From contig JAGIAR010000010.1 of assembly GCA_017744735.1 (NCBI GenBank), positions 1 to 64,000 on the forward strand: DNA of 64,000 bases, in the 5' to 3' direction. Below the pieces are notes generated by a model. The model was given only the letters and a program-made list of their open reading frames with translations. It was not told the origin of the DNA and ran no database searches. Positions within the stretch are counted from its first letter, which is position 1. Every line of letters begins with the position of its first letter. The position numbers and the translations under genes are program-made. Positions 1 to 8,047 of the stretch are shown here, piece by piece. This DNA is from Novosphingobium sp. GTDB lineage: Bacteria > Pseudomonadota > Alphaproteobacteria > Sphingomonadales > Sphingomonadaceae.

Positions 1-176
1 GCCCAGACAGTTTGGGTCTGGACCTTGAGAAACCGCCGCACCTCCTTCATATAGAGGGTCGTGAGCCCGATGCGGTTCAATCCGCCGAACACGGGCGTTC
101 CATAAGGCAGGAAACGCTGGGTCTGTTGCCCTTCGGCAGGGTCGAACCGGGTCTGTGTCGGGGCTTGATCGGCCAT
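1..176 (-). CDS. ABC-2 type transporter permease, N-terminal fragment (cut by window edge)
   Basis: Only the first 58 codons are inside the window. The reading frame starts at the ATG at 176 and runs left off the edge. The visible peptide has a short polar N-terminus and then the stretch GLTTLYMKEVRRFLKVQTQT, which I recognise as the conserved entry into the first membrane segment of YadH-type ABC-2 permeases. These proteins pair with a separate ATPase to export an unidentified substrate through the inner membrane. The gene is divergent from gcrA, with 86 nt between the two starts. No stop or transmembrane core can be checked here, so the family call rests on this short match. Confidence 0.6.
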   Translation of the reverse strand, partial: MADQAPTQTRFDPAEGQQTQRFLPYGTPVFGGLNRIGLTTLYMKEVRRFLKVQTQTVW

Positions 177-262
177 GGCCTGCCGACTATCGACAGCGGC
201 CTGCGCTGGCAAGCTCCCTCGCGGTGGGCATGTGCAAGAATTTCTAAGGATCGAGTAACGCA

Positions 263-955
263 ATGAGCTGGACCGACGAACGGATCGCGACGCTGACCAA
301 GATGTGGGAAGGCGGCGCCACGGCAAGCCAGATCGCCGATGAGCTGGGCGGGGTGTCGCGCAACGCAGTGATCGGCAAGGCGCATCGCCTCGGCCTCAAA
401 TCGCGCCCGTCGCCGGTGAAGGCGAACGAGGAAGGCGAGGAAAAGGCCCCCGCAAAGAAGAAAGAAGCGGCCGCAAAGCCGCCCAAGGCGGCGCCCGCCC
501 CGAAGCCGGTGGCGGTGGCCAAGCCCGCCCCCCTCGCCGCGCCCAAGCCCGCCCGCCCCGCTGCGGCGGCCGGCGCCATCCCCACCCAACCGATCCCCGG
601 CGCGTCGGATGCGCCTTCGCCCAAGATCGTTTCGGTCGGCCCGGGCGGCTTCCTGCGCCAGGGCCCGGGCGAGCAGCAGGCCCCGATTCCGCCGGCTCCG
701 CCGCGCCGCCTGGTGCCCGCGAAGCCGAGCGCGGAGATCGCAGACAAGACCAGTCTGCTCGACCTCAGCGACAAGGTCTGCCGCTGGCCGATGGGCCATC
801 CGGGCGAGCCGGACTTCCACTTCTGCGGCGAGCAGGTGAACCCCGGCTTCCCCTATTGCGTCGAGCATTGCGGCCGCGCCTACCAGGCGCAGCTGCCGCG
901 CGGCGCGCGCCGTCCGCCTCCGCCGCTGCCGTTCGGCGGCCCGCGGGTCCGCTAA
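263..955 (+). CDS. gcrA: GcrA cell cycle regulator
   Basis: GcrA is an alphaproteobacterial transcription factor that binds sigma70 holoenzyme and activates promoters carrying methylated GANTC sites, linking CcrM methylation to cell-cycle expression. The N-terminus (1-48) opens with MSWTDERIATLTKMW and a helix-turn-helix containing SRNAVIGKAHRLGL, both hallmarks of the family. Residues 50-165 are a long Ala/Pro/Lys-rich linker. The C-terminal region holds Cys173, Cys188, Cys199 and Cys203 in a conserved block around CRWPMGHP and CGEQ. At 230 residues it is longer than the Caulobacter protein, and the excess lies in the linker. The start has a TAAGGA-type ribosome site about 12 nt upstream. 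Confidence 0.95.
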   Translation: MSWTDERIATLTKMWEGGATASQIADELGGVSRNAVIGKAHRLGLKSRPSPVKANEEGEEKAPAKKKEAAAKPPKAAPAPKPVAVAKPAPLAAPKPARPAAAAGAIPTQPIPGASDAPSPKIVSVGPGGFLRQGPGEQQAPIPPAPPRRLVPAKPSAEIADKTSLLDLSDKVCRWPMGHPGEPDFHFCGEQVNPGFPYCVEHCGRAYQAQLPRGARRPPPPLPFGGPRVR

Positions 956-978
956 GGCCGACTTAGGCCGGGCGCAGC

Positions 979-1566
979 ATGATCTATTTGCTGCGCCACG
1001 GGCAGACGCAGTTCAACGCCGAGCGCCGGATCCAGGGGCAGTGCGACAGTCCGTTGACCGCGCTCGGGCGTGAGCAGGCTGCCGCGCTCGGCCGGGCGCT
1101 CGGTGCCGAACTGGGCGAAGCGCGGCACACGGTGCCGATCGTCGCCAGCCCGCTGGGCCGCGCCATGGCCAGCGCCGAGATCGTCCGTGCCCATGCCGGC
1201 ATCGCCGCCCCGATCCAGGCCGACGAGCGGCTGATGGAGGTCGGCTGCGGTTCGTGGGAGCAGCTTACCCGGCCGGAGATTGCGGCGCGCCACCCCGGCT
1301 ACGAAGGAGCCGAGAGCTTCATGGAAGCCTGGCGCGACCATTGCCCCGATGGCGAGACCCTGGAGCAGGCGATGGCGCGGGTCGAAGACTGGCTCCGCTG
1401 GGCGGAGGGCAGGACGGTGGTAGCCGTATCGCACGGCATCACCGGGATCATCATGCGCGCACTGCACGAGCGCCTCGACGGCGAGGCGATGCTGATGCTG
1501 CCCTGCCCGCAGGACCGGCTTTACCGGCTTGCGGGCGGGACGGTGAGCGAACTCCTCGCGGCCTGA
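979..1566 (+). CDS. Histidine phosphatase family protein (phosphoglycerate mutase-like)
   Basis: This 195-residue protein has the RHG signature at residues 6-8, whose histidine is transiently phosphorylated in the family, and a second catalytic histidine in VSHGITG near residue 145. Members act as cofactor-dependent phosphoglycerate mutases, sugar phosphatases or alpha-ribazole phosphatases. Nothing here separates these, and no cobalamin genes are nearby. The motif FNAERRIQGQ is typical of the GpmB/CobC-like branch. The gene starts 23 nt after gcrA in the same direction, so co-transcription is likely. Its stop lies 2 nt from the stop of the convergent dehydrogenase gene. Confidence 0.85.
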   Translation: MIYLLRHGQTQFNAERRIQGQCDSPLTALGREQAAALGRALGAELGEARHTVPIVASPLGRAMASAEIVRAHAGIAAPIQADERLMEVGCGSWEQLTRPEIAARHPGYEGAESFMEAWRDHCPDGETLEQAMARVEDWLRWAEGRTVVAVSHGITGIIMRALHERLDGEAMLMLPCPQDRLYRLAGGTVSELLAA

Positions 1567-1568
1567 GT

Positions 1569-2516
1569 TCAGTCCACTTTGCTCGAGCGGAAGCCGAGCT
1601 CGAGACCGCTCGTATCCGCATTCTCGACCACCGGGCGGTTGCCGGTCCGGAGCAGATCCTGCGCCAGGTCGGCGCGCATTTCTTCGAACACAGCACGGGC
1701 TCTCGGCGCTTCCTCTTTCGGGAAGGCATCCTCCAGTTCGCGGTTCATGCGGGTGACTTCTTCCAGGAACTCGCGGTTGGTGAGGACCCAGAAACGGTTT
1801 TCCTTGATCGCCGCAACCACCGCGCGGCCGCTGTCGAGCGGATCGATCCCGGCGCGCGCGGCATCCCACAGCGCCTTCATGAAATCGTTCGCCTCGTCCT
1901 CGTGGAAGTCGGTCTCCGGCTCGTCCTCGGGCGGGTGGAGCATTCCGGTCCGGGTCGCGCCCGGGCACAGGCACGAGACGCCGATGCCGAGCGGGGCGAG
2001 CTGCATCCGCAGGCTCTCGGCGTAGCCGCGCACCGCGTATTTCGAGGCGGAATAGGCAGCGAAGCCGATCAGCGGCACGACCCCGGCCATCGAACTGGTG
2101 CAGACGATATGCCCGCCCTCGCCCTGCGCCTTGATGATCGGCGCGACGATCTTGGTGCCGTTGAGCACCCCGCCGAAATTGACCGCCATCACCCGGTCGA
2201 AATCGTCGAACTCGGGATCGTCCGCCGTGCCGCCGCCGTTGATCCCGGCATTGTTGCACAGCACATGGATCTTGCCGAAGGCGGCCAACGCCTCATCGAC
2301 CGCCGCCTTGAGGTTGGCACGGTCGGAAACGTCGGTGCGGACGAAATGAACCGCATTGTTGCCCGACAGCGCGACTTTCGCTTTCTCGATGTGCGAAGTG
2401 CTCCAGTCCGCAATCACGACCTTCATCCCTTCGGCCAGCATCGCACGGGCCATGCCGAAGCCGATCCCGTTCGCTCCGCCGGTGATGAAGGCGACCCTTC
2501 CCTCGAGGTCCTGCAT
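1569..2516 (-). CDS. SDR family NAD(P)-dependent oxidoreductase
   Basis: A classical short-chain dehydrogenase/reductase. The cofactor motif TGGANGIG is at residues 12-19, NNAG at 88-91, catalytic Ser at 141-142, and the YSASK tetrad with Tyr155 and Lys159. At 315 residues it is longer than the usual 250, with an acidic and charged C-terminal tail. I chose the ATG at 2516 because the family N-terminus (LEGRVAFITGG) begins there; the frame stays open further upstream but without family similarity. It is the last gene of a three-gene unit with another SDR and a GlcG/HbpS-like protein, which suggests breakdown or modification of an organic substrate that I cannot name. Confidence 0.9.
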   Translation of the reverse strand: MQDLEGRVAFITGGANGIGFGMARAMLAEGMKVVIADWSTSHIEKAKVALSGNNAVHFVRTDVSDRANLKAAVDEALAAFGKIHVLCNNAGINGGGTADDPEFDDFDRVMAVNFGGVLNGTKIVAPIIKAQGEGGHIVCTSSMAGVVPLIGFAAYSASKYAVRGYAESLRMQLAPLGIGVSCLCPGATRTGMLHPPEDEPETDFHEDEANDFMKALWDAARAGIDPLDSGRAVVAAIKENRFWVLTNREFLEEVTRMNRELEDAFPKEEAPRARAVFEEMRADLAQDLLRTGNRPVVENADTSGLELGFRSSKVD

Positions 2517-2550
2517 TCTTCTCTCCCTTTCCGTCCGCCACCAGGGCGGA

Positions 2551-3426
2551 TCAGTCTTCCTCTTCGTCGCGGTAGTTGCCGAAGCTGTCGAACACTTCCT
2601 TGGTATCCGGTGTGGCCGCCAACACTGCCTCGGCGCGGGCACGCATGCCGTCCTTGAAGAAACCGTGAGTGACCAGATAGGTCGCATTGGAGAGGATTCC
2701 GTCGGCGACCAGATTGCCGACCTCGGTCGGCTCCATCCAGTTACCGCCGACGATCCGGCGCGAGAGCTTCTTCTCGGATGCGACGAAGCCGCTGCCGCTG
2801 CGCAGGTGCTCGGGGCGGTTGTCGATCGTCTCGTGGATGCGGCTCTTGACCGGGCCCGGGAGCAGGATCGAGACGCCGATATCGTGCTGCATCAGTTCGG
2901 GCTTCACCGCCTCGCAGAAATGCGCGACCGCGGCCTTGCTGGCGGCGTAGATCGCCATCTGCGGCGGCATCACCACCTCGGCCGCGAGGCTGGCGGTCGA
3001 GACGATATGCCCGCCGCGACCATGCGCGATCATCTGCGGCATGAATTCGGTGAAGCCGTTGATCACCCCGCCGACGTTCACCCCGAAGCCGAAGTCGTAA
3101 TCGGCGTAGGTGGCTTCGAGCAGCGGGCCTTCGAGCCCGACACCGGCATTGTTGACCAGAATATCGATCCCGCCGAATTCGTCCTGCATCTTCTGCGCGG
3201 CCTCGCGGTATTTTTCGCGGTTGGTCACGTCGAGCTGGAGAGCGGAGACCGCGTTCGACCGGCCGCCGCCGGCGAACTCGGCCAGCGCGTCGTCGATATG
3301 GTCCTGCCGCAGATCCGCCAGCACCACCTGCGCGCCGCGCTCGACCAGCACCTTGGCGATGCCCAGCCCGATGCCGCTCGCACCGCCGGTGATGAAGGCG
3401 ATTTTTCCTTCGAAACTCTCGATCAT
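2551..3426 (-). CDS. SDR family NAD(P)-dependent oxidoreductase
   Basis: A second classical SDR of 291 residues, a clear paralog of the one downstream. TGGASGIG is at residues 13-20, NNAG at 93-96, and the catalytic Tyr160/Lys164 lie in YAASK. The start ATG at 3426 lies 2 nt after the stop of the GlcG-like gene and has an AAGGAC ribosome site, which supports an operon. The spacing to the next SDR is 34 nt. The substrate is unknown. The pairing of two SDRs with a small secreted GlcG-type protein recurs in proteobacterial catabolic clusters, but that is general knowledge and not proof of function here. Confidence 0.9.
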   Translation of the reverse strand: MIESFEGKIAFITGGASGIGLGIAKVLVERGAQVVLADLRQDHIDDALAEFAGGGRSNAVSALQLDVTNREKYREAAQKMQDEFGGIDILVNNAGVGLEGPLLEATYADYDFGFGVNVGGVINGFTEFMPQMIAHGRGGHIVSTASLAAEVVMPPQMAIYAASKAAVAHFCEAVKPELMQHDIGVSILLPGPVKSRIHETIDNRPEHLRSGSGFVASEKKLSRRIVGGNWMEPTEVGNLVADGILSNATYLVTHGFFKDGMRARAEAVLAATPDTKEVFDSFGNYRDEEED

Positions 3427-3428
3427 TG

Positions 3429-3896
3429 TCAGTCCTTGCTTGGTGATTCTTTCAGCCCGGCGGCCGCGACGGCCGCCTGCGCGCAGGGCAGGTCCGCGCC
3501 GTTGGCCCCGCCCGAAACGCCGATCGCGCCCAGCGCAATCCCGTCCTGAGTGAAGACCGGCACACCGCCGGGAAGATTGGCGGTGCCGGGCACACCGCTG
3601 GCGCCCCACTTGGCCATGTCCGCGGTCGACACGCGATAGCCGAGCGCAGCCTTGGCCTTCCATTCGGCGAGTTCGCCGGCGACGTTGGAGGTGCCGTCCA
3701 TGAAGTCGTAGGTCAGCAACCGGCCCTCCTCGTCATAGACCGCGATCGCGACCGAGGTGTGCTGCGCGGTCGCATAGGCGACGCAGGCATCGCGCATCTT
3801 TGCGGCGGTGGCGTAATCGAGCATCGGGCGGGCGGTCTGGCCGGCTGCGGGTGCACCGAGCATGAACGCCGCCAGCAACACGAATCCGTTTCGCAT
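3429..3896 (-). CDS. GlcG/HbpS family protein, exported
   Basis: The protein (155 residues from the ATG at 3896) has a cleavable signal peptide ending near APAAGQ and then a GlcG/HbpS (DUF336) domain, recognisable from GVPVFTQDGIALGAIGVSGG. The family includes heme- and corrinoid-binding proteins and subunits encoded with glycolate or diol metabolism enzymes. The biochemical role is often unknown. An upstream in-frame ATG at 3908 would add four residues, but the GGAGAG site sits correctly only for 3896. It is the first gene of the unit with the two SDRs and is divergent from the DUF1993 gene, with 91 nt between starts. Confidence 0.8.
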   Translation of the reverse strand: MRNGFVLLAAFMLGAPAAGQTARPMLDYATAAKMRDACVAYATAQHTSVAIAVYDEEGRLLTYDFMDGTSNVAGELAEWKAKAALGYRVSTADMAKWGASGVPGTANLPGGVPVFTQDGIALGAIGVSGGANGADLPCAQAAVAAAGLKESPSKD

Positions 3897-3987
3897 GCCT
3901 CTCTCCATGTTTGGACATCGTTTGGCAGAGCGGCCCCCCGTCGTCTATGCGCTGAGCGAATTGCGACATTGCGATGAGGAGAGACCG

Positions 3988-4509
3988 GTGCCCTTGACCC
4001 TTTACGATGCCACCGTGCCGAGCCTGCTGCAGATCCTCGACGGATCGCTTGGCTGGCTGGACAAGGCGGCAACCTTTGCCGCGGAATCCGGCAAGTCCGA
4101 AGCGGAATTGATCGACGCGCGGCTCAACCCCGACATGTTTCCGTTCAACCGCCAGGTGCGCGGCTTCTGCATGCACGCTCAGCTGGGCATAGCGGGCGCG
4201 ATGCAGGGCCTCTTCTCGCCCGACGCAACGCCCGCACCCACGACCATCGCCGGGCTCAAGGAACGGGTCGGCGAAGCGCTCGCATATCTCCAGGGGCTTG
4301 CCGCCGCAGACATGGAGCCGCTGATCGGCAAGCCGATGGTGTTCAGGATCGGCGAAACCGAGCGCCATTTTACCGCAGACCAGTTCCTGCTCAGCTTCTC
4401 CCAGCCGAACTTCTACTTCCACGTTTCGACGGCTTACGCGATCCTGCGCCACGCGGGCGTCCCGATCGGCAAGATGGACTATCTCGCAAAACTGCGGATC
4501 GCGCCCTGA
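3988..4509 (+). CDS. DUF1993 family protein
   Basis: From the GTG at 3988, preceded by an AGGAG site 6 nt away, the protein is 173 residues and begins VPLTLYDATVPSLLQILDG, the typical opening of DUF1993 proteins. The frame is open further upstream, to an ATG at 3862 that would overlap the divergent gene, but that extension has no family similarity. DUF1993 proteins are helical and related to the DinB-like four-helix superfamily, with no established reaction. The conserved block QVRGFCMHAQLG is present. Its 3' end faces the VOC gene (stop 10 nt away). Confidence 0.75.
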   Translation: MPLTLYDATVPSLLQILDGSLGWLDKAATFAAESGKSEAELIDARLNPDMFPFNRQVRGFCMHAQLGIAGAMQGLFSPDATPAPTTIAGLKERVGEALAYLQGLAAADMEPLIGKPMVFRIGETERHFTADQFLLSFSQPNFYFHVSTAYAILRHAGVPIGKMDYLAKLRIAP

Positions 4510-4519
4510 CGGAGGGGCG

Positions 4520-4960
4520 TCAGCCGCCTAGGGGCTGCCACAATTCCAGCTTGTTGCCTTCGGGATCGAGGATCCAGGCAAACTTGCCGGAAGGATCGCT
4601 GTCGTCCCGCTTGAGCACCGGCACGCCCTTTGCCTCGATGCGCGCGAGGAAGGCGTCGAGATCATCGACCGCGTAGTTGATCATATGATCGCTTTCGGAC
4701 GGACCGAAATAGTCTGTATCGGCCGGGAAGGCGTTCCACACCACCATCGGCGGATGGCCCGGCGCATCGTAATCGAGCGTCGCCCCGCCCCAGCTCTGGA
4801 TCGGCAGGCCGAGTACATCCCTGTACCAGGCGGCAAGCGCCTTGGGGTCCTTGGCCTTGAAGAATACTCCCCCGATGCCGGTAATCCGGCCTTTGGCGGG
4901 CTCTTCAGCGGAGACGGCGGTAGTGGTCATCAGCAGGATGATGGCAAGGAAACGGAGCAT
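4520..4960 (-). CDS. VOC (glyoxalase/bleomycin-resistance) superfamily protein with signal peptide
   Basis: A 146-residue protein. Residues 1-18 look like a secretion signal (LAIILLMTTTAVSA), followed by one vicinal-oxygen-chelate domain: GIGGVFFKAKDP, WYRDVLGLP and, near the end, ILDPEGNKLELWQP. VOC domains bind a metal and catalyse isomerisation, dioxygenation or drug binding; the substrate cannot be read from the sequence. A periplasmic VOC protein is unusual, since most are cytoplasmic. It starts 12 nt after the stop of the DUF3142 lipoprotein gene, so it is probably the third gene of that unit. Confidence 0.8.
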   Translation of the reverse strand: MLRFLAIILLMTTTAVSAEEPAKGRITGIGGVFFKAKDPKALAAWYRDVLGLPIQSWGGATLDYDAPGHPPMVVWNAFPADTDYFGPSESDHMINYAVDDLDAFLARIEAKGVPVLKRDDSDPSGKFAWILDPEGNKLELWQPLGG

Positions 4961-4972
4961 GGCAAGCCTCTT

Positions 4973-5725
4973 TCAGCCCTTGGCCTCGGGCAGCAGGAAC
5001 ACAACGTAACCTTTGAAATGCGGATCGGCCGCCAGCCCCGGCGGCGCCCGCCATTCTCCGCCCTCAGCCAGCGCGATCTTGTAGGGCAGACACAACCGCG
5101 AAAGCGAAGCGAGATAGCTCTCGTAGCCGGGGATGGTGTTGCGTCCCTGATAAGTCTGCACCACCACTTCGTCGACCACGGTGCCGAGCTTCGCCAGCGC
5201 CGCCGGATCGCCGTGGGCGCTCCAGTCCATCAGCCCGGTGACCGAGAGGCGCGTACCCTTGGGCAGATCCCGCCTCAGTCCCTTGAGGAACTGGGCATAG
5301 CGCTCCAATCCAAGCGTGGCGGAATCGAAATCGATCTGCACCCCGCGCACATTGGCTCCCGCCGCCCGCCACCGCGCCAGCTCGGCCAGCAATTGCCGCG
5401 TGACCGAGGGTTGCCAGTCGATCCGCTCGACCCGCAGCACGAGCCAGATCTCGCTACGGTCTGCACTCGGGGTGCCCGGCCGCAGCGGCACGAAGCGGCG
5501 ATTGTCGCCCGCCCGCACCTCGCCGGCGAGGAGATAGACCGCCTTGGCCCGGTCGAGCACAGCCGGCGGCTCGACCCCCGCCCAGAGGAAGAAGGAATCG
5601 TAGTCCGCGGCCGCAACCGCGCGCTCGCCGCCCTGCCCGCAGCTTGCGAGCAGCAGAACCGCAAAGGTCGCGAGGAGGAGCCTACCAGTAATACTGCAGC
5701 TCCTTCGCCCAGCGGGTGTCGCCAT
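4973..5725 (-). CDS. DUF3142 domain lipoprotein
   Basis: The protein has an Arg-rich N-terminus, a hydrophobic stretch and a lipobox LLASC (Cys29 if the ATG at 5725 is used), so it is probably anchored in the envelope. The rest matches DUF3142, a TIM-barrel-like domain of unknown reaction: GVQIDFDSA resembles the catalytic DxD strand of distant glycoside hydrolases, and TGLMDW and VVVQTYQG follow. The ATG at 5725 lies inside the upstream gene, giving a 44-nt overlap and no ribosome site. A good AAGGAG lies further in, but only ATT or CTG codons follow it at usable spacing. The exact start is therefore unsure. Confidence 0.7.
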   Translation of the reverse strand: MATPAGRRSCSITGRLLLATFAVLLLASCGQGGERAVAAADYDSFFLWAGVEPPAVLDRAKAVYLLAGEVRAGDNRRFVPLRPGTPSADRSEIWLVLRVERIDWQPSVTRQLLAELARWRAAGANVRGVQIDFDSATLGLERYAQFLKGLRRDLPKGTRLSVTGLMDWSAHGDPAALAKLGTVVDEVVVQTYQGRNTIPGYESYLASLSRLCLPYKIALAEGGEWRAPPGLAADPHFKGYVVFLLPEAKG

Positions 5726-7859
5726 ACTGGCGCTTCAGCATATTGTACCAAGCCTTGCGCTGGCTCTCGTCGACATCCTCGCCGCCGCAGGTGTTGTTGC
5801 CCGAGGGGGCGTAGCAGCGTACCGAGCGCGCGAGCGCATAGGCCTTGTCGTCGCGTGGGGCGGCGGGATCGGCGATGATCGCGGCGTAGAAGGCGGCGCG
5901 CGGGGTCTCCGCCCCGGGGAACAGCGTCTTGCTGCTGCCGAGCGTGCCGGCCGGTGCGGGCTGCGAATAGTCGTTCGGATCGAACTGATCGAACTCGACG
6001 AAATCGTCGAACCCGTTGAGGCGGTAGAAATCGCCCAGGCATAGCCGGCCCTTCACATCCTTCGGGTTCTTGACCAGCGCCGCGGCGGTGACGGCAAGCG
6101 ACGGGCAGGCATAGCCGTCGCTGAACCTGCCGGCCGCGAACAGGCCTACCGGAACATCCCCGCCCGTGAGGTTCCACAGCCCGGCATCGGTATTGGCATT
6201 TGCCGCAACCAGCTTCACGTCGACCGTGAAGGCCGCATATTGCCCGCGCCTGAGCTGTTTGTAGAGCAGCGCAAACAACGCGAGGTCGCGCTCGTTCCGC
6301 GGGCGGCCGGCATCCTTCGCCTCCGCCCGCAGGATTTCCGGGCTCGCGACCTTCTCGATCAGAACCTTGCGGATCATGCTGTCCTGCACCGGCGAATCCG
6401 GAGCGAAGATCAGCGGGACCTTGCCGCTGCGTTCCCACAGCAGCGCCAGGCCCAGTTCCGCAGCCGGGCGCTGGTAGATGCCGGTGGAGCCACCGATCAG
6501 CCGGCGCCAGAACGCCTCCTCGCCGGGATCCCTGAGCGCCGCGAGCGCCTGGCCGCGCAGTACCTGGCGGCTGAAATCGAGCGCGGAATGGCTGGTGGTC
6601 ACCGAATTGTCGGCGATCCGCAGCAACACGTCCTTCGGGTCATCCTTCACGTAGAAGGAATAGCTCGCGTGGAGGAACTGGAACAATTCCTCGTGGCCCT
6701 TGAACACCGGTTCCTGGCTTGCGAGTTCGGCAGCGCTCAGCGCGGAAGCGTGATCCTGCGTATCCCCGGAAGCCTGTGCGCGCATCCGCATCAGGTCCGC
6801 AGTCGCGAGCAGCAGCGGCGTGTCGAGCGCCTGCCCGACCCCGGCCGCGGACAGCAGCTTGTTGTCCACCTCCTCGATCAGGTCGCGCTCGGCCTCGCTT
6901 CCCGGTGCAGTCGCGCCGAGAAGCGCCTCGTAGGTCTCGCCCAGCGCGGACAGATCGCCATTGAGCCACAGCACCCGGCGCTGAAGCCCCTTGGCCGATG
7001 CGGCATAGGCCCCCTTCGGATAGGCCGCGAGATAGGCCTTCAGTCCCTGACCCGCGCGCTCGGCCGCGACATGATCGGTCTTGCTCAAGTCGAACGAGCC
7101 CCACTGGTCGAAGCTCTGGGCCTGGGCGACGTTCAGCTCGACCCGCGCCTGCATGTAGCGGGCGGTTTCCTTCAGCCACGGGTCTGCCGATCCGGCCACG
7201 CCGAGGAATCCCTTGCGGGCAGCATCCCAGTCCTCGCCATAGAAGGCCGCCGCCGCAACCAGATAGGCGACGAACTCCTGCCCGGCCTTGCTCTGCACAT
7301 CGACCGGCCAGGCAGGCGCAGGCCGTGCGGTCTTGTTCGCGCCCTCGTCCGGCTCGCTGAAGTAATAGCTCGGGGCGAAGCTCTGGCAGATCGGCGCAAG
7401 CTGGTCGCGCGCGGCCATGAGCTTGTCCCGCTCCTCGGGCAGCAGCTTCCGGCTCGCGATCACCGCCGCGCGGAACGCCGCGTCCCCGCCCTTCAGACTG
7501 ACGCAGCGCGAACCATAGTAGTCGTTGCCGCTGTCGTCGGGCTCCTTCGGATAGGCGACGCCGGCGAAGATGCTCCAGTCGACGAAGTTGTGGCCGTAGG
7601 AAAAGTCCCACTCCGGGGTAGGATAGGTCCCGCGCTTGCTGGCCAGCCCCCCTCGGTCGCGCAGCAGCAGGGCGAGGTTCACCCGGCTGTCGGCGCCCGG
7701 GGCGATCACCAGGCTGTTGCCGCAATCGAGATCGGCGGAGCGCAGGCTCCAGCTCGGATTGCAGGCATAGTCGCCGCTCGCCCGGGCCGGGCCGCCCGAC
7801 AGCCACATGCCGGCTACCGCCAGCATCGCAATCGCCAGCCATTTGCAACGCCCCGCCAT
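5682..7859 (-). CDS. Large exported protein of unknown function (725 aa, helical-repeat-like)
   Basis: I do not recognise a named family. From the ATG at 7859 the protein starts with a signal peptide (MAGRCKWLAIAMLAVAGMWL) and the mature part begins near ASGDYACNP. The body is rich in Ala/Leu helices with spacing like TPR or SEL1 solenoids, for example around RYMQARVELNVAQAQSFDQW. Paired cysteines suggest disulfides in the periplasm (YACNPSW, DCGNS, SRCVS, ACPS, RLCLG, and a late CYAPSGNNTC). The ORF extends 31 codons upstream, but that part is not signal-like. It overlaps the DUF3142 lipoprotein gene, and the two probably work together in the envelope. Confidence 0.75.
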   Translation of the reverse strand: MAGRCKWLAIAMLAVAGMWLSGGPARASGDYACNPSWSLRSADLDCGNSLVIAPGADSRVNLALLLRDRGGLASKRGTYPTPEWDFSYGHNFVDWSIFAGVAYPKEPDDSGNDYYGSRCVSLKGGDAAFRAAVIASRKLLPEERDKLMAARDQLAPICQSFAPSYYFSEPDEGANKTARPAPAWPVDVQSKAGQEFVAYLVAAAAFYGEDWDAARKGFLGVAGSADPWLKETARYMQARVELNVAQAQSFDQWGSFDLSKTDHVAAERAGQGLKAYLAAYPKGAYAASAKGLQRRVLWLNGDLSALGETYEALLGATAPGSEAERDLIEEVDNKLLSAAGVGQALDTPLLLATADLMRMRAQASGDTQDHASALSAAELASQEPVFKGHEELFQFLHASYSFYVKDDPKDVLLRIADNSVTTSHSALDFSRQVLRGQALAALRDPGEEAFWRRLIGGSTGIYQRPAAELGLALLWERSGKVPLIFAPDSPVQDSMIRKVLIEKVASPEILRAEAKDAGRPRNERDLALFALLYKQLRRGQYAAFTVDVKLVAANANTDAGLWNLTGGDVPVGLFAAGRFSDGYACPSLAVTAAALVKNPKDVKGRLCLGDFYRLNGFDDFVEFDQFDPNDYSQPAPAGTLGSSKTLFPGAETPRAAFYAAIIADPAAPRDDKAYALARSVRCYAPSGNNTCGGEDVDESQRKAWYNMLKRQYGDTRWAKELQYYW

Positions 7860-7957
7860 GCCCGCACCCCTTCCAAACGATGCTGCGAGTGTCACGCGGG
7901 AAGGCGAGTCTGGCAAGCGCGTTCGGCACAAGTCGCGCGCTGTGGAAAGCAATCGAA

Positions 7958-7975
7958 CTGTAACCGATCCGTCGC
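7958..7975 (+). promoter_or_regulatory. Candidate PHO box upstream of btaA
   Basis: CTGTAAC, four bases, CCGTCGC: two 7-mers at 11-bp spacing, resembling the PhoB tandem site CTGTCAT-N4-CTGTCAT with about five mismatches. It ends 72 nt before the btaA start. In rhizobia btaAB is known to be induced by phosphate starvation through PhoB, which is why I looked here. The match is imperfect and unproven. Confidence 0.35.
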
Positions 7976-8047
7976 GCCAGGGTCATGCGGTGGAGATAGG
8001 GCCGACCCGGAGCCGGGCGCACGCTGCCCGGCGCAAAGGACGTGCCG

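Noticed and set aside
7958-7996. GTAACC upstream of btaA as a SigF -35 box
   Set aside because: The -35 part matches, but 16 nt downstream the sequence is GTCA, not CGAA, so it is not counted as a third SigF promoter.
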